From the NCBI RefSeq assembly GCF_016741875.1, contig NZ_JAERRF010000012.1, positions 1 to 64,000 of the forward strand: a stretch of 64,000 nt of DNA. Direction: 5' to 3'. Numbering within the stretch: position 1 is the stretch's first letter; every line of letters begins with the position of its first letter. This DNA comes from Streptomyces coffeae (GTDB taxonomy: Bacteria > Actinomycetota > Actinomycetes > Streptomycetales > Streptomycetaceae). Below the pieces are notes generated by a model. The model was not told the DNA's origin, ran no database searches, and saw only the letters and a program-made list of their open reading frames with translations. The position numbers and the translations under genes were made by a program. This document shows, piece after piece, positions 48,143 to 56,328 of this stretch.

Positions 48143-48315
48143 GGCTGGTTCCTTTCCCGGCACGCTGACGGGGGAGGGGAGGGAGATGGGGAGGGGGCGC
48201 GCTGGATCAGCGCGATACGGGGCTCACCCTAGTGAGCGCCCGTGGGGTCGTCACCGGCACGTATGGGCCTGCCCGTTCAGGGCGCACCGGCAGTGCGCCC
48301 ATGGCCCCGAGAGAG

Positions 48316-48363
48316 GGCCACGCCCGCCCCGAGGGTCGTAGCGGCGACCGGGCGGGCATGGCC
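48316..48363 (-). terminator. Hairpin terminator after the LuxR gene
   Basis: Arms GCCCGCCC (48322-48329) and GGGCGGGC (48350-48357), extended by GGCCA/TGGCC across a single mismatch. It lies 25 bp beyond the stop of the LuxR-type gene and ahead of the condensation-like gene, so the two are probably separate transcripts. Confidence 0.65.
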
Positions 48364-48387
48364 GTGCCGGCCGGTTCGGCGGACCGG

Positions 48388-49062
48388 CTAGCAGGCGATG
48401 AGGCCGGACTGTATGGCGGTAACCACCGCCGCCGTCCGGTTGGGGGCACCGAGCTTGAGCAACAGACTGGCGACGATGCGCTTGACGCCGTGGCTGGAGA
48501 TGCCGAGGCGCCGGGCGATCTGTTTGTTGCTCAAGCCCTCGGCGAGCAGGAGCAGTACCTCGTTCTCGCGGCCGGTCAGGGACACATCGCGCTGCCAGCG
48601 GTGTGGTCCCGGATCACGGACGCGGTGCAGCAGCGACCGGGTGAGGGAAGTGGGCATGGGCACTTCCCCAGCCACCGTCCGCTGGAGCGCCTCTTCGACC
48701 GCGGAGGGGGTCAACTCGCTCCCGACCAGGAAGCCGTCGGGGACCGTGGACCCCGTGATGATTTCCTCGGGTATCTCAGGGCTGCTCAGCAGCAGCAGTA
48801 CCTTCGCCCTTCGGCGCAGGGCGTCGAAGGGCGCGCCCCGATCCGGAACGTAATCGTCCTCGTGGAGGAAGAGGACGTCGACCCGGCCCGCACACAGGGC
48901 GTCCTCCACTTCGTTCCAGTCGCCGCAGTGCCTGACCTCGCTCACCAGGGGCGCTGTCGACAGCACTGCTCGCAGGCCGAGTTGCAGAAATCCGTTCGTC
49001 ACAAGAGTGGTCACCACGAGCTGCTCTTCTTGGCGTGGGGGGTGGCACAGCGTCTGGCTCAC
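48388..49062 (-). CDS. LuxR/NarL-type regulator with degenerate receiver
   Basis: A 224-residue protein from GTG 49062 with a strong AGGAGGAG upstream. The C-terminal ~65 residues are a LuxR helix-turn-helix (SLTGRENEVLLLLAEGLSNK, ISSHGVKRIVASLLLKLGA). The N-terminal ~120 residues fold like a response-regulator receiver, but where the phospho-acceptor Asp is expected (DVLFLHEDD) a His is found, and no sensor kinase gene is adjacent. It is therefore likely an orphan, phosphorylation-independent pathway regulator, perhaps ligand-controlled. It sits between the exporter operon and the biosynthetic operon, the usual place for a cluster-situated regulator. Confidence 0.9.
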   Translation of the reverse strand: MSQTLCHPPRQEEQLVVTTLVTNGFLQLGLRAVLSTAPLVSEVRHCGDWNEVEDALCAGRVDVLFLHEDDYVPDRGAPFDALRRRAKVLLLLSSPEIPEEIITGSTVPDGFLVGSELTPSAVEEALQRTVAGEVPMPTSLTRSLLHRVRDPGPHRWQRDVSLTGRENEVLLLLAEGLSNKQIARRLGISSHGVKRIVASLLLKLGAPNRTAAVVTAIQSGLIAC

Positions 49063-49813
49063 TCCCGCTCCTCCTCACTGCCGCCAGGCACCTCCGGCAT
49101 ATGCCGGACGAAGAGGACCGTGCTGCCCCCCGTGCCGGCCGCCGCAGGTCATGGCCTGCTTGTTGCTTCTGATAGGCAATAGCAACTTATTTTCAACTAC
49201 CTCAGACAGAGTATCCAGGCTTGTCGATCTACATCAACCATTCCATGCCACCCCGGGTGGCCGACCTTGAGTCATGCGGATGGCCACGGAAATTTTGAGT
49301 CAGCGCGACAGTTTAATTTTCACTCGATGGCTTGATTCGTATCTGCTTGGTCCGGCTTTCGTTTTTCTCGGAAAACAAGTACCTTCCATGCCACGGCACG
49401 CCCACAACGTCCGGCGCGGCCGTGGAACCCCGATCACGCAGACCCGACCTCTTACTCCGGACGTATGCGCAAGCCCCACTGAGCAGGGAAATCAACACCT
49501 CACCCGGCTCGCCGCAGCCTCGGTCGCGCGAGCTCGCCGCTCTCTCGGTGGCCCGCGCCGACTGCTGTCTGGGGCCGCTCCGCGGTGCGGCCCGCGCAAC
49601 GGCGGCATGACCCGCAAACGCTGCGGCGGCCGGTCACCCCTTCCGTGTCGGCCACGTCGACCCGGCAGAAATTGAATGCCAGGGCCGGAAATTCCACGTG
49701 CCGTCCGGGGTCCAAAAATTCGATAGATCATGGCCGAAAATCATGGGCCTTTGTTTTTCCGGACCGTGTCGGCCCGGGATGCCACGGCCACCGACACCAG
49801 CGAAGGAGAGCCG
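49063..49813. promoter_or_regulatory. AT-richer divergent promoter region between regulator and exporter genes
   Basis: About 750 bp with patches of low GC (49165-49220, 49295-49375, 49670-49760), unusual for this DNA. An inverted repeat GTTGCT/AGCAAC lies at 49162-49167 and 49181-49186, upstream of the LuxR gene, and may be an operator. No convincing coding sequence; an in-frame ATG at 49730 lacks a ribosome binding site. Confidence 0.5.
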
Positions 49814-51673
49814 ATGACCGCCGAAACCGTCGCGGACGGGAGGGATCCGGCCGCCCCGGCAGCACCAGGCGCCGCCGGCTCCGGCACCGGCGCTCAGGAC
49901 AGCGTGATCCGCTGGCTGCTGGCACAGATGCGGCCCTTCCGGCCCTATGTCGTCCTCCACCTGCTGGGAAGTGTGGTCTGGCAGTCGCTGAACGCGGCCA
50001 TCCCCCTGGTCACCGGTCTGGCCTTCGACGAAGTCCTCGAACAGAGCGGCACGGCAACCGACTTCGGCACCTTTCACGCCATCGTCGCCGGTCTGCTGGC
50101 GCTCGTCCTCGTCCGGGCACTGGGCGGCATCACAGCCACCTACTCCCTGGAGTCCTTCGCCAGTGGCCTGGAACGTGAGGCACGCGCCCAGGTGTTCGCC
50201 AACCTGCTCCGCAAAGGGCAGGGCTACTTCAACCGGCGGCGCGTCGGCGATCTGACGGCCCGGGCGACCGGCGACGCCGAGTCGCTGAACCTGATGGTGT
50301 CGCCCGGCTACGACATGGCGGTCGATCTGGCACTGAACATCCTGCTGCCGGTCGTCTTCGTCGCCCTGGTGGATCCTCGGCTGTTGGTGTCCCCCGTCGC
50401 CTTCGTCCTGCTGTTCGCGGTGGCCCTGGCCGAGCACGGGCGGCGCCTGGAGCCGGTGTCCGACCTCGCCCGGGAACGCTTCGGCGATATGACGGCCCAG
50501 GCCACGGAGAGCATCGCCGGTATGGAGGTCGTCGAGTCGACCGGCGGAGCCGACCAGGAGCGGGCCCGGTTCGCCGAACTGGCCGCGGCCTACCGCGACG
50601 CTTCGGTACGCCAGGTCCGCACCCAGGCACTGGCCCTGCCCCCGCTGCTGCTGACCCTCGCCACCGCGGGCGCTCTGGTGCACTGCGTCATCCTGCTACG
50701 CGCAGGCTCCCTCAGCACCGGTGAACTCGTCGCCGTGCTGGGGCTGATGGGCACCCTGCGGGCACCCACCCAGCTCGCCTCATTCAGCCTCGGACTCATC
50801 TACCTCGGCATGGCCGGAGCACAGCGGATCAAGGAGGTCGCCGACGACCCGGACGACGAGGACGAGCAGTGCGGTCGGCACGTCGCGCACATGACCGGCG
50901 AAGTGGCCATGGAGCACGTCACCTTCGGCTACGAGCCCGGCGAGCCCGTACTGCGGGATGTGTCCTTCCGAGTGGCGCCCGGTACCACGGTGGCCGTCGT
51001 CGGCCCCACCGGCAGCGGCAAGTCCACCCTGCTCAGTCTGCTCAACCGCACCTACACACCGGATGAGGGACGGGTCCTGATCGACGGTGTCGCCACCACC
51101 GACTGGGACACCAGGTCACTGCGCTCGCAGATCGCGGTCATCGAGCAGGACGTGGTGCTGTTCTCCCGCACCATCGCCGAGAACCTCGCTCTCGGTGCGG
51201 ACACCGGCGTCGATCGCGCACGGCTGGAGGATGCGGCCCGCACCGCACAGGCCCACGACTTCATCATGGCGGGCGAGGGCGGCTACGACACCGTCATCGG
51301 TGAACGTGGCGTCACCCTCTCCGGCGGGCAGCGCCAACGCCTCGCCATCGCCCGCGCTCTGGTGGCCGACCCCCGCGTCCTCGCCCTGGACGACGCCACC
51401 AGCGCGGTCGACAGCGCCACCGAGTACGAGCTACAGCGCGCCATGCGGCAGGCATCGGCCGGACGCACCACGTTTCTGATCACCCCCAGGCTGTCCCGCA
51501 TCCGTGCGGCGGACCACATCCTCGTCCTGGACGCCGGCCGGATCGTCAGCCAGGGCAGCCACGAACAGCTCCTGCGGGGGTGTTCGTTCTACCGCCGGAT
51601 CTTCGCGCCCTATCTGACCGAGCCGACCCCCGCCGGTCCGCACGGCGCGGGCGCAAAGGAGGAGAGCCACTGA
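49814..51673 (+). CDS. ABC exporter subunit with degenerate ATP site
   Basis: A 619-residue half-transporter: a membrane domain (~35-330, six helices expected) and an ATPase domain (~365-600). Start ATG 49814 follows GAAGGAGAG. Walker A is GPTGSGKST and the signature is LSGGQRQ. The Walker B glutamate is Asp (LALDDATS) and the H-loop His is Pro (LITPRLS), so its own ATP site should hydrolyse poorly. The next gene supplies the complementary features, indicating an asymmetric heterodimer of the TM287/288 or TmrAB type. It probably exports the product of the neighbouring locus and may give self-resistance. Confidence 0.93.
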   Translation: MTAETVADGRDPAAPAAPGAAGSGTGAQDSVIRWLLAQMRPFRPYVVLHLLGSVVWQSLNAAIPLVTGLAFDEVLEQSGTATDFGTFHAIVAGLLALVLVRALGGITATYSLESFASGLEREARAQVFANLLRKGQGYFNRRRVGDLTARATGDAESLNLMVSPGYDMAVDLALNILLPVVFVALVDPRLLVSPVAFVLLFAVALAEHGRRLEPVSDLARERFGDMTAQATESIAGMEVVESTGGADQERARFAELAAAYRDASVRQVRTQALALPPLLLTLATAGALVHCVILLRAGSLSTGELVAVLGLMGTLRAPTQLASFSLGLIYLGMAGAQRIKEVADDPDDEDEQCGRHVAHMTGEVAMEHVTFGYEPGEPVLRDVSFRVAPGTTVAVVGPTGSGKSTLLSLLNRTYTPDEGRVLIDGVATTDWDTRSLRSQIAVIEQDVVLFSRTIAENLALGADTGVDRARLEDAARTAQAHDFIMAGEGGYDTVIGERGVTLSGGQRQRLAIARALVADPRVLALDDATSAVDSATEYELQRAMRQASAGRTTFLITPRLSRIRAADHILVLDAGRIVSQGSHEQLLRGCSFYRRIFAPYLTEPTPAGPHGAGAKEESH

Positions 51674-53586
51674 TGGCGCACTTGCTGGAAGGCATCGAGC
51701 CGGACGACTACGGCCGCCGTCACGGGGACCGCGAACTGGCCCGCCGGATCGCCCCGTACTTCCACGGCAGACGCGGTGCGGTGGTGTTCGTGACCATCGC
51801 CGTGGGCATCGCCGCGACGGCGGGCAGCGCCGTTCCCCTGCTGCTGGCCCGGACCGTGGACTCGGCCCTGGGCGACGAAGGCGACGGCCGGGTCGCCCTG
51901 CTGGTGACGGCCATCCTCGCCGCGGGAACGGTCGCCTGGCTGTTCACCTTTCTCCAGGAGCGGGTGACCGGAACGCTGGTCGGTGACGTGGTGTGCACCC
52001 TGCGGGAGCAGGTGTTCGCCGCGGCCATGCGGCAGGACATGGCGTTCCATGACGCCCACCCCACCGGGGTGGTGGTCAGCCGGGTCAGCAACGACACACA
52101 GTCCTTTGCGACGCTGGTCAGTCTGGTGCTCAGCCTGTTCGGCCAGGTGTTGATGATCGGAATCCTGCTGGCGGCCCTCTTCGTGATCAATGTGCCGCTG
52201 GCCCTGGTGACGGCTCTGGTGGCCGCGGTCGTCATCGCCGTCAGCCTCGCCTTCCGCCGTGCGGCACGCAGCGCCTCCCTGCGGCAGCAGGAGGCGCTGG
52301 CGCAGGTCAACGGTTATGTGCAGGAGACCCTGCGGGGGATCACCGTGGCGCGGAACCACGGCCATCAGCAGTCCGCGCAAGCCGGCCTGGACGAGGTCAA
52401 TCACCGCTGGTTCCGGGCCAGCGTCCGGCTCAACCGCATGTTCAGCGGCATCTTTCCGCTGTTGATCTCGCTGACCGGACTGGGCACCGTCGCCGTGGTC
52501 CTGGTGGGCGGACACCGGGTGGACGCGGGGGGTGTCTCAGCCGGCGAATGGGTGCTGTTCCTCGAGGCCCTGGCCCTGTTCTGGTCGCCGCTCACCAGCA
52601 TCGCCTCCTTCTGGAGCCAGCTCCAGCAGGGTCTGGCCGCGGGGGAGCGGGTCTTCTCGCTCATCGACCGTGAGCCTGCGGTGCGCCAGCGCGACCGGAT
52701 CCCGGTCGTGAGCCTGCGGGGCGAGATCGCCCTGCGCGACGTCCACTTCGGCTACGACGCTCAGCGCCCCGTACTCACGGGCGTGAGCCTGACCGTCCCG
52801 GCGGGGCACACCGTGGCGCTGGTCGGGCACACCGGGGCCGGCAAGTCCAGTGTGGTGCGGCTGATCATGCGGGCCTACGAGTTCCAGAAGGGGAGCATCG
52901 AGGTCGACGGGCAGGATGTGCGCACCCTGGACCTCGAGCAGTACCGGCGCTGCCTCGGCGTGGTGACCCAGACGCCGTTCCTCTTCTCCGGGACCGTGGC
53001 GGACAACATCGCCCGCGGCCGACCGGCCGCCGGCCGCGACGAGCTGGAGGCCGCCGCACACGCGGTGGCCGGCGGCGACTGGCTGGCACAGCTCCCGCAG
53101 GGTCTGGACACGCCGACGGACGAGGGCGGACGCAACCTGTCCACCGGTCAGCGGCAACTCGTGGCTCTCGCCCGCGTCTTCCTCCAAGACGCCCCCGTGC
53201 TGATCCTCGACGAGGCCACGGCCAGTATCGACCCCCTGACGGAAGCCCAGATCCAGGAGGGCTTGGACGCACTCACCGCGAACCGTACGACCATCGTCGT
53301 CGCCCATCGTCTGCCCACCGTCCGCAAGGCCGACACGGTCGTTGTCGTCGACGACGGACGGATCATCGAGGAGGGCGACCACACCACCCTGCTCCAGCGC
53401 GGCGGTGCCTACAGCCGACTCTACGAACGGTATTTCCGCTACCAGCAGCCCGACGACGATCCCGCGGGCGAGGCGCTGCCGCTCGCAGCGCCCGGGGAGT
53501 CGCATGCGGGCGTGGCCGGGTCCGGACCGGCCACCCCGGCGGCCCCGCAGGGAGAGGAGGACGTGATCGATGCCCACCGCATCTGA
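51673..53586 (+). CDS. ABC exporter subunit with canonical ATP site
   Basis: A 637-residue half-transporter whose ATG overlaps the preceding stop (TGATG). The membrane domain (~30-330) is followed by an ATPase domain with Walker A GHTGAGKSS, Walker B ILDEATASID with catalytic Glu, and the H-loop His in VVAHRLPT. The signature is the altered LSTGQRQ. This pairs with the degenerate Walker B/H-loop of the partner to form the inactive site, leaving one active site in the heterodimer. The C-terminal tail overlaps the ligase gene by 17 bp. Confidence 0.93.
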   Translation: MAHLLEGIEPDDYGRRHGDRELARRIAPYFHGRRGAVVFVTIAVGIAATAGSAVPLLLARTVDSALGDEGDGRVALLVTAILAAGTVAWLFTFLQERVTGTLVGDVVCTLREQVFAAAMRQDMAFHDAHPTGVVVSRVSNDTQSFATLVSLVLSLFGQVLMIGILLAALFVINVPLALVTALVAAVVIAVSLAFRRAARSASLRQQEALAQVNGYVQETLRGITVARNHGHQQSAQAGLDEVNHRWFRASVRLNRMFSGIFPLLISLTGLGTVAVVLVGGHRVDAGGVSAGEWVLFLEALALFWSPLTSIASFWSQLQQGLAAGERVFSLIDREPAVRQRDRIPVVSLRGEIALRDVHFGYDAQRPVLTGVSLTVPAGHTVALVGHTGAGKSSVVRLIMRAYEFQKGSIEVDGQDVRTLDLEQYRRCLGVVTQTPFLFSGTVADNIARGRPAAGRDELEAAAHAVAGGDWLAQLPQGLDTPTDEGGRNLSTGQRQLVALARVFLQDAPVLILDEATASIDPLTEAQIQEGLDALTANRTTIVVAHRLPTVRKADTVVVVDDGRIIEEGDHTTLLQRGGAYSRLYERYFRYQQPDDDPAGEALPLAAPGESHAGVAGSGPATPAAPQGEEDVIDAHRI

Positions 53587-55162
53587 CGCCCCGGTGACGC
53601 CCGCGCCCGGGACGCTCGGACACCTCCTCGCCGCCGCGTGCCGAGCCCGACCGGACGCCGTTGCCGTGCGGTGTGGGGACGACGTCCTGACCTACGGTGA
53701 GCTGCGCGAGCGCGTACGGGCGACCGCCCGCCATTGGCAGGGCCTCGGCCTCGCCTCGAACGGCACACACGGCACCGTGGGACTGCTCATGGAGAACACC
53801 CCCGAATGCGTCGTGGCCTTTCTCGCCGCCGCGCACCTCGGGGTGCGGCTGGTCCCGCTCGAAGCAGGTACCACCCCGTCGCAGCTGGCCGGACTGCTGG
53901 ACACTGCGGGTCCCCTGTTCGTCGTGGGGCACGAGGCGGGCCTCCGTACGCTGAGGGGCTCCACGCAGCAGGGCCCGCGCGACGGTGTCCTCGTCCCGGT
54001 GGAGGAGCCGGACGGAGACACTCCACGGGGGACGGGCGGCGAGGAGCCGCCGACAGCCGCCAGTCCCGATGCCCCCTTCCTGTACCAGTACACCTCCGGT
54101 TCGACCGGGCACCCCAAGGCGGCGGTCCACACGCAGCGCAACCTCGTCAACGGCGGTGACGCCTACGCACGCGCCTACGACATCAACGAGGACGACCGTG
54201 TCCTGGCCGGTGTTCCCCTGACGCACTCCTTCGGCATGGTCGCCGGGCTCGTCACGGCACTGCGCGCCGGAGCGCAGATCGTCCTCCTCGGCCGCTTCAC
54301 CCCCGCTCGCCTCCTGCGAGCCCTGGACATCCACGCCTGCACGGTGCTGGTCGCCGCTCCCATGGCCTATGACCTGACGACGCGTGCCGCCGTCGGCCCG
54401 CATACCCCGAACCCCCCGCGCAGTCTGCGACTGTGTCTCTCGTCGGGCGCGGCCCTGCCGCCCGCCGTCGCCCAGCGTGCCCGGGAGCGGCTCGGGCTGA
54501 AGATCCAACAGGTCTACGGCTGTACGGAGGCCGGAGTCATCGCCGCCCAGCGTCCCGAGGACGACGCAGGCGCGGATCGCGGTGTGGGGCGGGCCATGCC
54601 CGGCGTACGCATCCGTGTGGTCGACGAGCGAGGGCACGATGTGCCCAGTGGGGAAGTGGGGTCGCTGCTGGTGCGTACGTCCGCGATGTTCACGCACTAC
54701 GTCGACCACCCCGAGGCCACACGGCGGGCCTTCCGCAACGGCTGGTACGTGACCGGCGACATGGCCCGCCTCGGCCCCAAGGGGCACCTGCACCTGGTCG
54801 GGCGCAAGGACTCCTTCATCAACGTGGGTGGCAAGAAGGTGAATCCCCTCGAGGTCGAGCAGGCGCTGCTGGCCCACCCGGACGTCGTCGAAGCGGTGGT
54901 GTGGGGAGAGGAGACCGGTGACACCGGTGAACGGGTACGGGCCACCGTGGTCGCGCGGGCACCGCTGTCCGCGGACCGGCTCACGGCCCACTGCCGGGCC
55001 CGGCTCCTCCCTCACCAGGTGCCCCTTGCGGTCGACTTCGTCGCCTCGCTGCCGAAGAGCTCCCTGGGCAAGGTCAGACGAGCCGCAGTGCCCGCCGCCA
55101 CCCGACTGGTGCACCCGACGGACGCGGGTGACGGCCTGACCGGCGGTGGTCGGTCAAGCTGA
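53570..55162 (+). CDS. Acyl-AMP/CoA ligase (ANL superfamily)
   Basis: A 530-residue protein with the ANL motifs YTSGSTGHPKAAVHT (~residues 172-186), YGCTEAG, WYVTGDMARLG and GRKDSFINVGGKKVNPLE, plus the catalytic Lys in LPKSSLGKVRRA. It shows acyl-CoA ligase-like architecture without a carrier domain. It may activate a carboxylic-acid building block as a thioester for a carrier protein or CoA. It is co-transcribed with the exporter, so it belongs to the central locus. Substrate is not readable; no fatty-acid tunnel signature was identified. Confidence 0.9.
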   Translation: MPTASDAPVTPAPGTLGHLLAAACRARPDAVAVRCGDDVLTYGELRERVRATARHWQGLGLASNGTHGTVGLLMENTPECVVAFLAAAHLGVRLVPLEAGTTPSQLAGLLDTAGPLFVVGHEAGLRTLRGSTQQGPRDGVLVPVEEPDGDTPRGTGGEEPPTAASPDAPFLYQYTSGSTGHPKAAVHTQRNLVNGGDAYARAYDINEDDRVLAGVPLTHSFGMVAGLVTALRAGAQIVLLGRFTPARLLRALDIHACTVLVAAPMAYDLTTRAAVGPHTPNPPRSLRLCLSSGAALPPAVAQRARERLGLKIQQVYGCTEAGVIAAQRPEDDAGADRGVGRAMPGVRIRVVDERGHDVPSGEVGSLLVRTSAMFTHYVDHPEATRRAFRNGWYVTGDMARLGPKGHLHLVGRKDSFINVGGKKVNPLEVEQALLAHPDVVEAVVWGEETGDTGERVRATVVARAPLSADRLTAHCRARLLPHQVPLAVDFVASLPKSSLGKVRRAAVPAATRLVHPTDAGDGLTGGGRSS

Positions 55163-55210
55163 ACACCGAGCCGGGCGGTACCGAGTGCTGAGCGCCACTC
55201 CCTGAGCCCG

Positions 55211-55894
55211 TCAGGACGGTCTGCGCGGTGGGGGGAGCCGGTTCAGCAACTCCCACAGGGGCTGGGAGCCGCCCGCCCACTCACCCAGCAGACGGCGGTC
55301 CACCAGATGCAGCCGCTGCGACGTGGCCAGCGGAGGACACTTGGAGGTGAAGCGGCCGTTCGTCACCAGGACCACGACGTCCGCACCGTGCAACTGCCGG
55401 GCGGTTCCGTTGAGTACGTGCAGATCCGGGGTCCCGACGGGGGAGCCGTTCAGGCCGTTCCGGCGGTGCTTGCACTGGATCACCCAGCGGCGCCCGAAAG
55501 GATCCGTGGCCTTGACGTCTGCCCCGTTGTCTCCGGCCCCGCCCACCTGGACCGCGTCGGAGCAGCCGTCCCTGCTCATCAAGTCCCGCACGGCGTGCTC
55601 GAACTGCCGGTGGTGCAACGCGTCCAGCTGCGCCAGCGCATACCGCAGCCCCCGCCTCCGTACTGCCTCCCACTGCGCACGCTGGCCTCGGTGATAGAGC
55701 CATCCGCCACCCGCGACCGCGGCCACGAAACCAGCGACGGCCAGGATCCACCAGTGCTCCAACAGCCAGGTCACGACCGTCACCACAAGGCCAATCGCCG
55801 CCGCGGCGACGATCAGCACCACTAACGGGTCGGAAGCCGGAGCCTTCTTGGAACGCCGCCGCCGACGGGGCCTTGCGGGAGAACGTCGGCTCAT
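55211..55894 (-). CDS. Membrane-anchored Mrr-like restriction endonuclease
   Basis: A 227-residue protein: basic N-terminus, two hydrophobic segments (~25-45 and 50-66), then a restriction endonuclease domain. The PD-(D/E)XK-type core is visible as GDNGADVKA followed by WVIQCKH (catalytic Asp and Gln-x-Lys), matching the Mrr_cat family. Such proteins cleave DNA, often modified DNA, or act as membrane-linked nucleases in defence; the role here is inferred. It overlaps the upstream small gene by 4 bp (ATGA). Confidence 0.85.
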   Translation of the reverse strand: MSRRSPARPRRRRRSKKAPASDPLVVLIVAAAAIGLVVTVVTWLLEHWWILAVAGFVAAVAGGGWLYHRGQRAQWEAVRRRGLRYALAQLDALHHRQFEHAVRDLMSRDGCSDAVQVGGAGDNGADVKATDPFGRRWVIQCKHRRNGLNGSPVGTPDLHVLNGTARQLHGADVVVLVTNGRFTSKCPPLATSQRLHLVDRRLLGEWAGGSQPLWELLNRLPPPRRPS

Positions 55895-56235
55895 CCCCGC
55901 TCACCCCCCGAGTGGAACTTGATCGGATAGGACACCGTCGAGCGAGGCTCCGGCTTCCGGTCCTTCCCGCTTCTCTCGAACTTGATCGGATAGCGCACCG
56001 ACTCCCGCGGCTGAGGAGCCTTGCCACGCTCCGCACCGGAACCCGAACCCGAACCGGAACTGGAACCCGAACCGGAACCAGAGCCGGTATCGGATCCAGT
56101 GCCACCACTCGCTCCGATCACGACCAGCGCGACCACACCGAGGAGTGCCGTCTGAGCCTTCGCCCCCACCGGCGAGCGCCAGTGGGCCGAGACCTTCGTG
56201 CCGTCCTTCTTGAAGTATGCGCCGATCCTGGGCAT
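55891..56235 (-). CDS. Small membrane protein with twin C-terminal repeat
   Basis: A 114-residue protein from ATG 56235 with GGGGGGAA just upstream. A short N-terminal domain (GAYFKKDGTKVSAHWR) precedes a transmembrane segment (~29-44, ALLGVVALVVIGA), then a Gly/Ser linker and two copies of a motif (SVRYPIKFERSG and TVSYPIKFHSGG). The gene overlaps the Mrr-like endonuclease gene, so the two products probably work together. I do not recognise the family. Confidence 0.75.
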   Translation of the reverse strand: MPRIGAYFKKDGTKVSAHWRSPVGAKAQTALLGVVALVVIGASGGTGSDTGSGSGSGSSSGSGSGSGAERGKAPQPRESVRYPIKFERSGKDRKPEPRSTVSYPIKFHSGGERG

Positions 56236-56328
56236 CGGTTCCCCCCTCAGCCTGCGGACATTCCAGCAACTGCACATACTCGCATCCACCACTGACAGCG
56301 GGTCAGCCCGGTCCTTCGGCGGACGTTC

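Noticed and set aside
49730..49813. Upstream in-frame ATG for the first ABC exporter subunit
   Set aside because: The ATG at 49814 has a good GAAGGAGAG ribosome binding site; the upstream extension has none and shows atypical composition.
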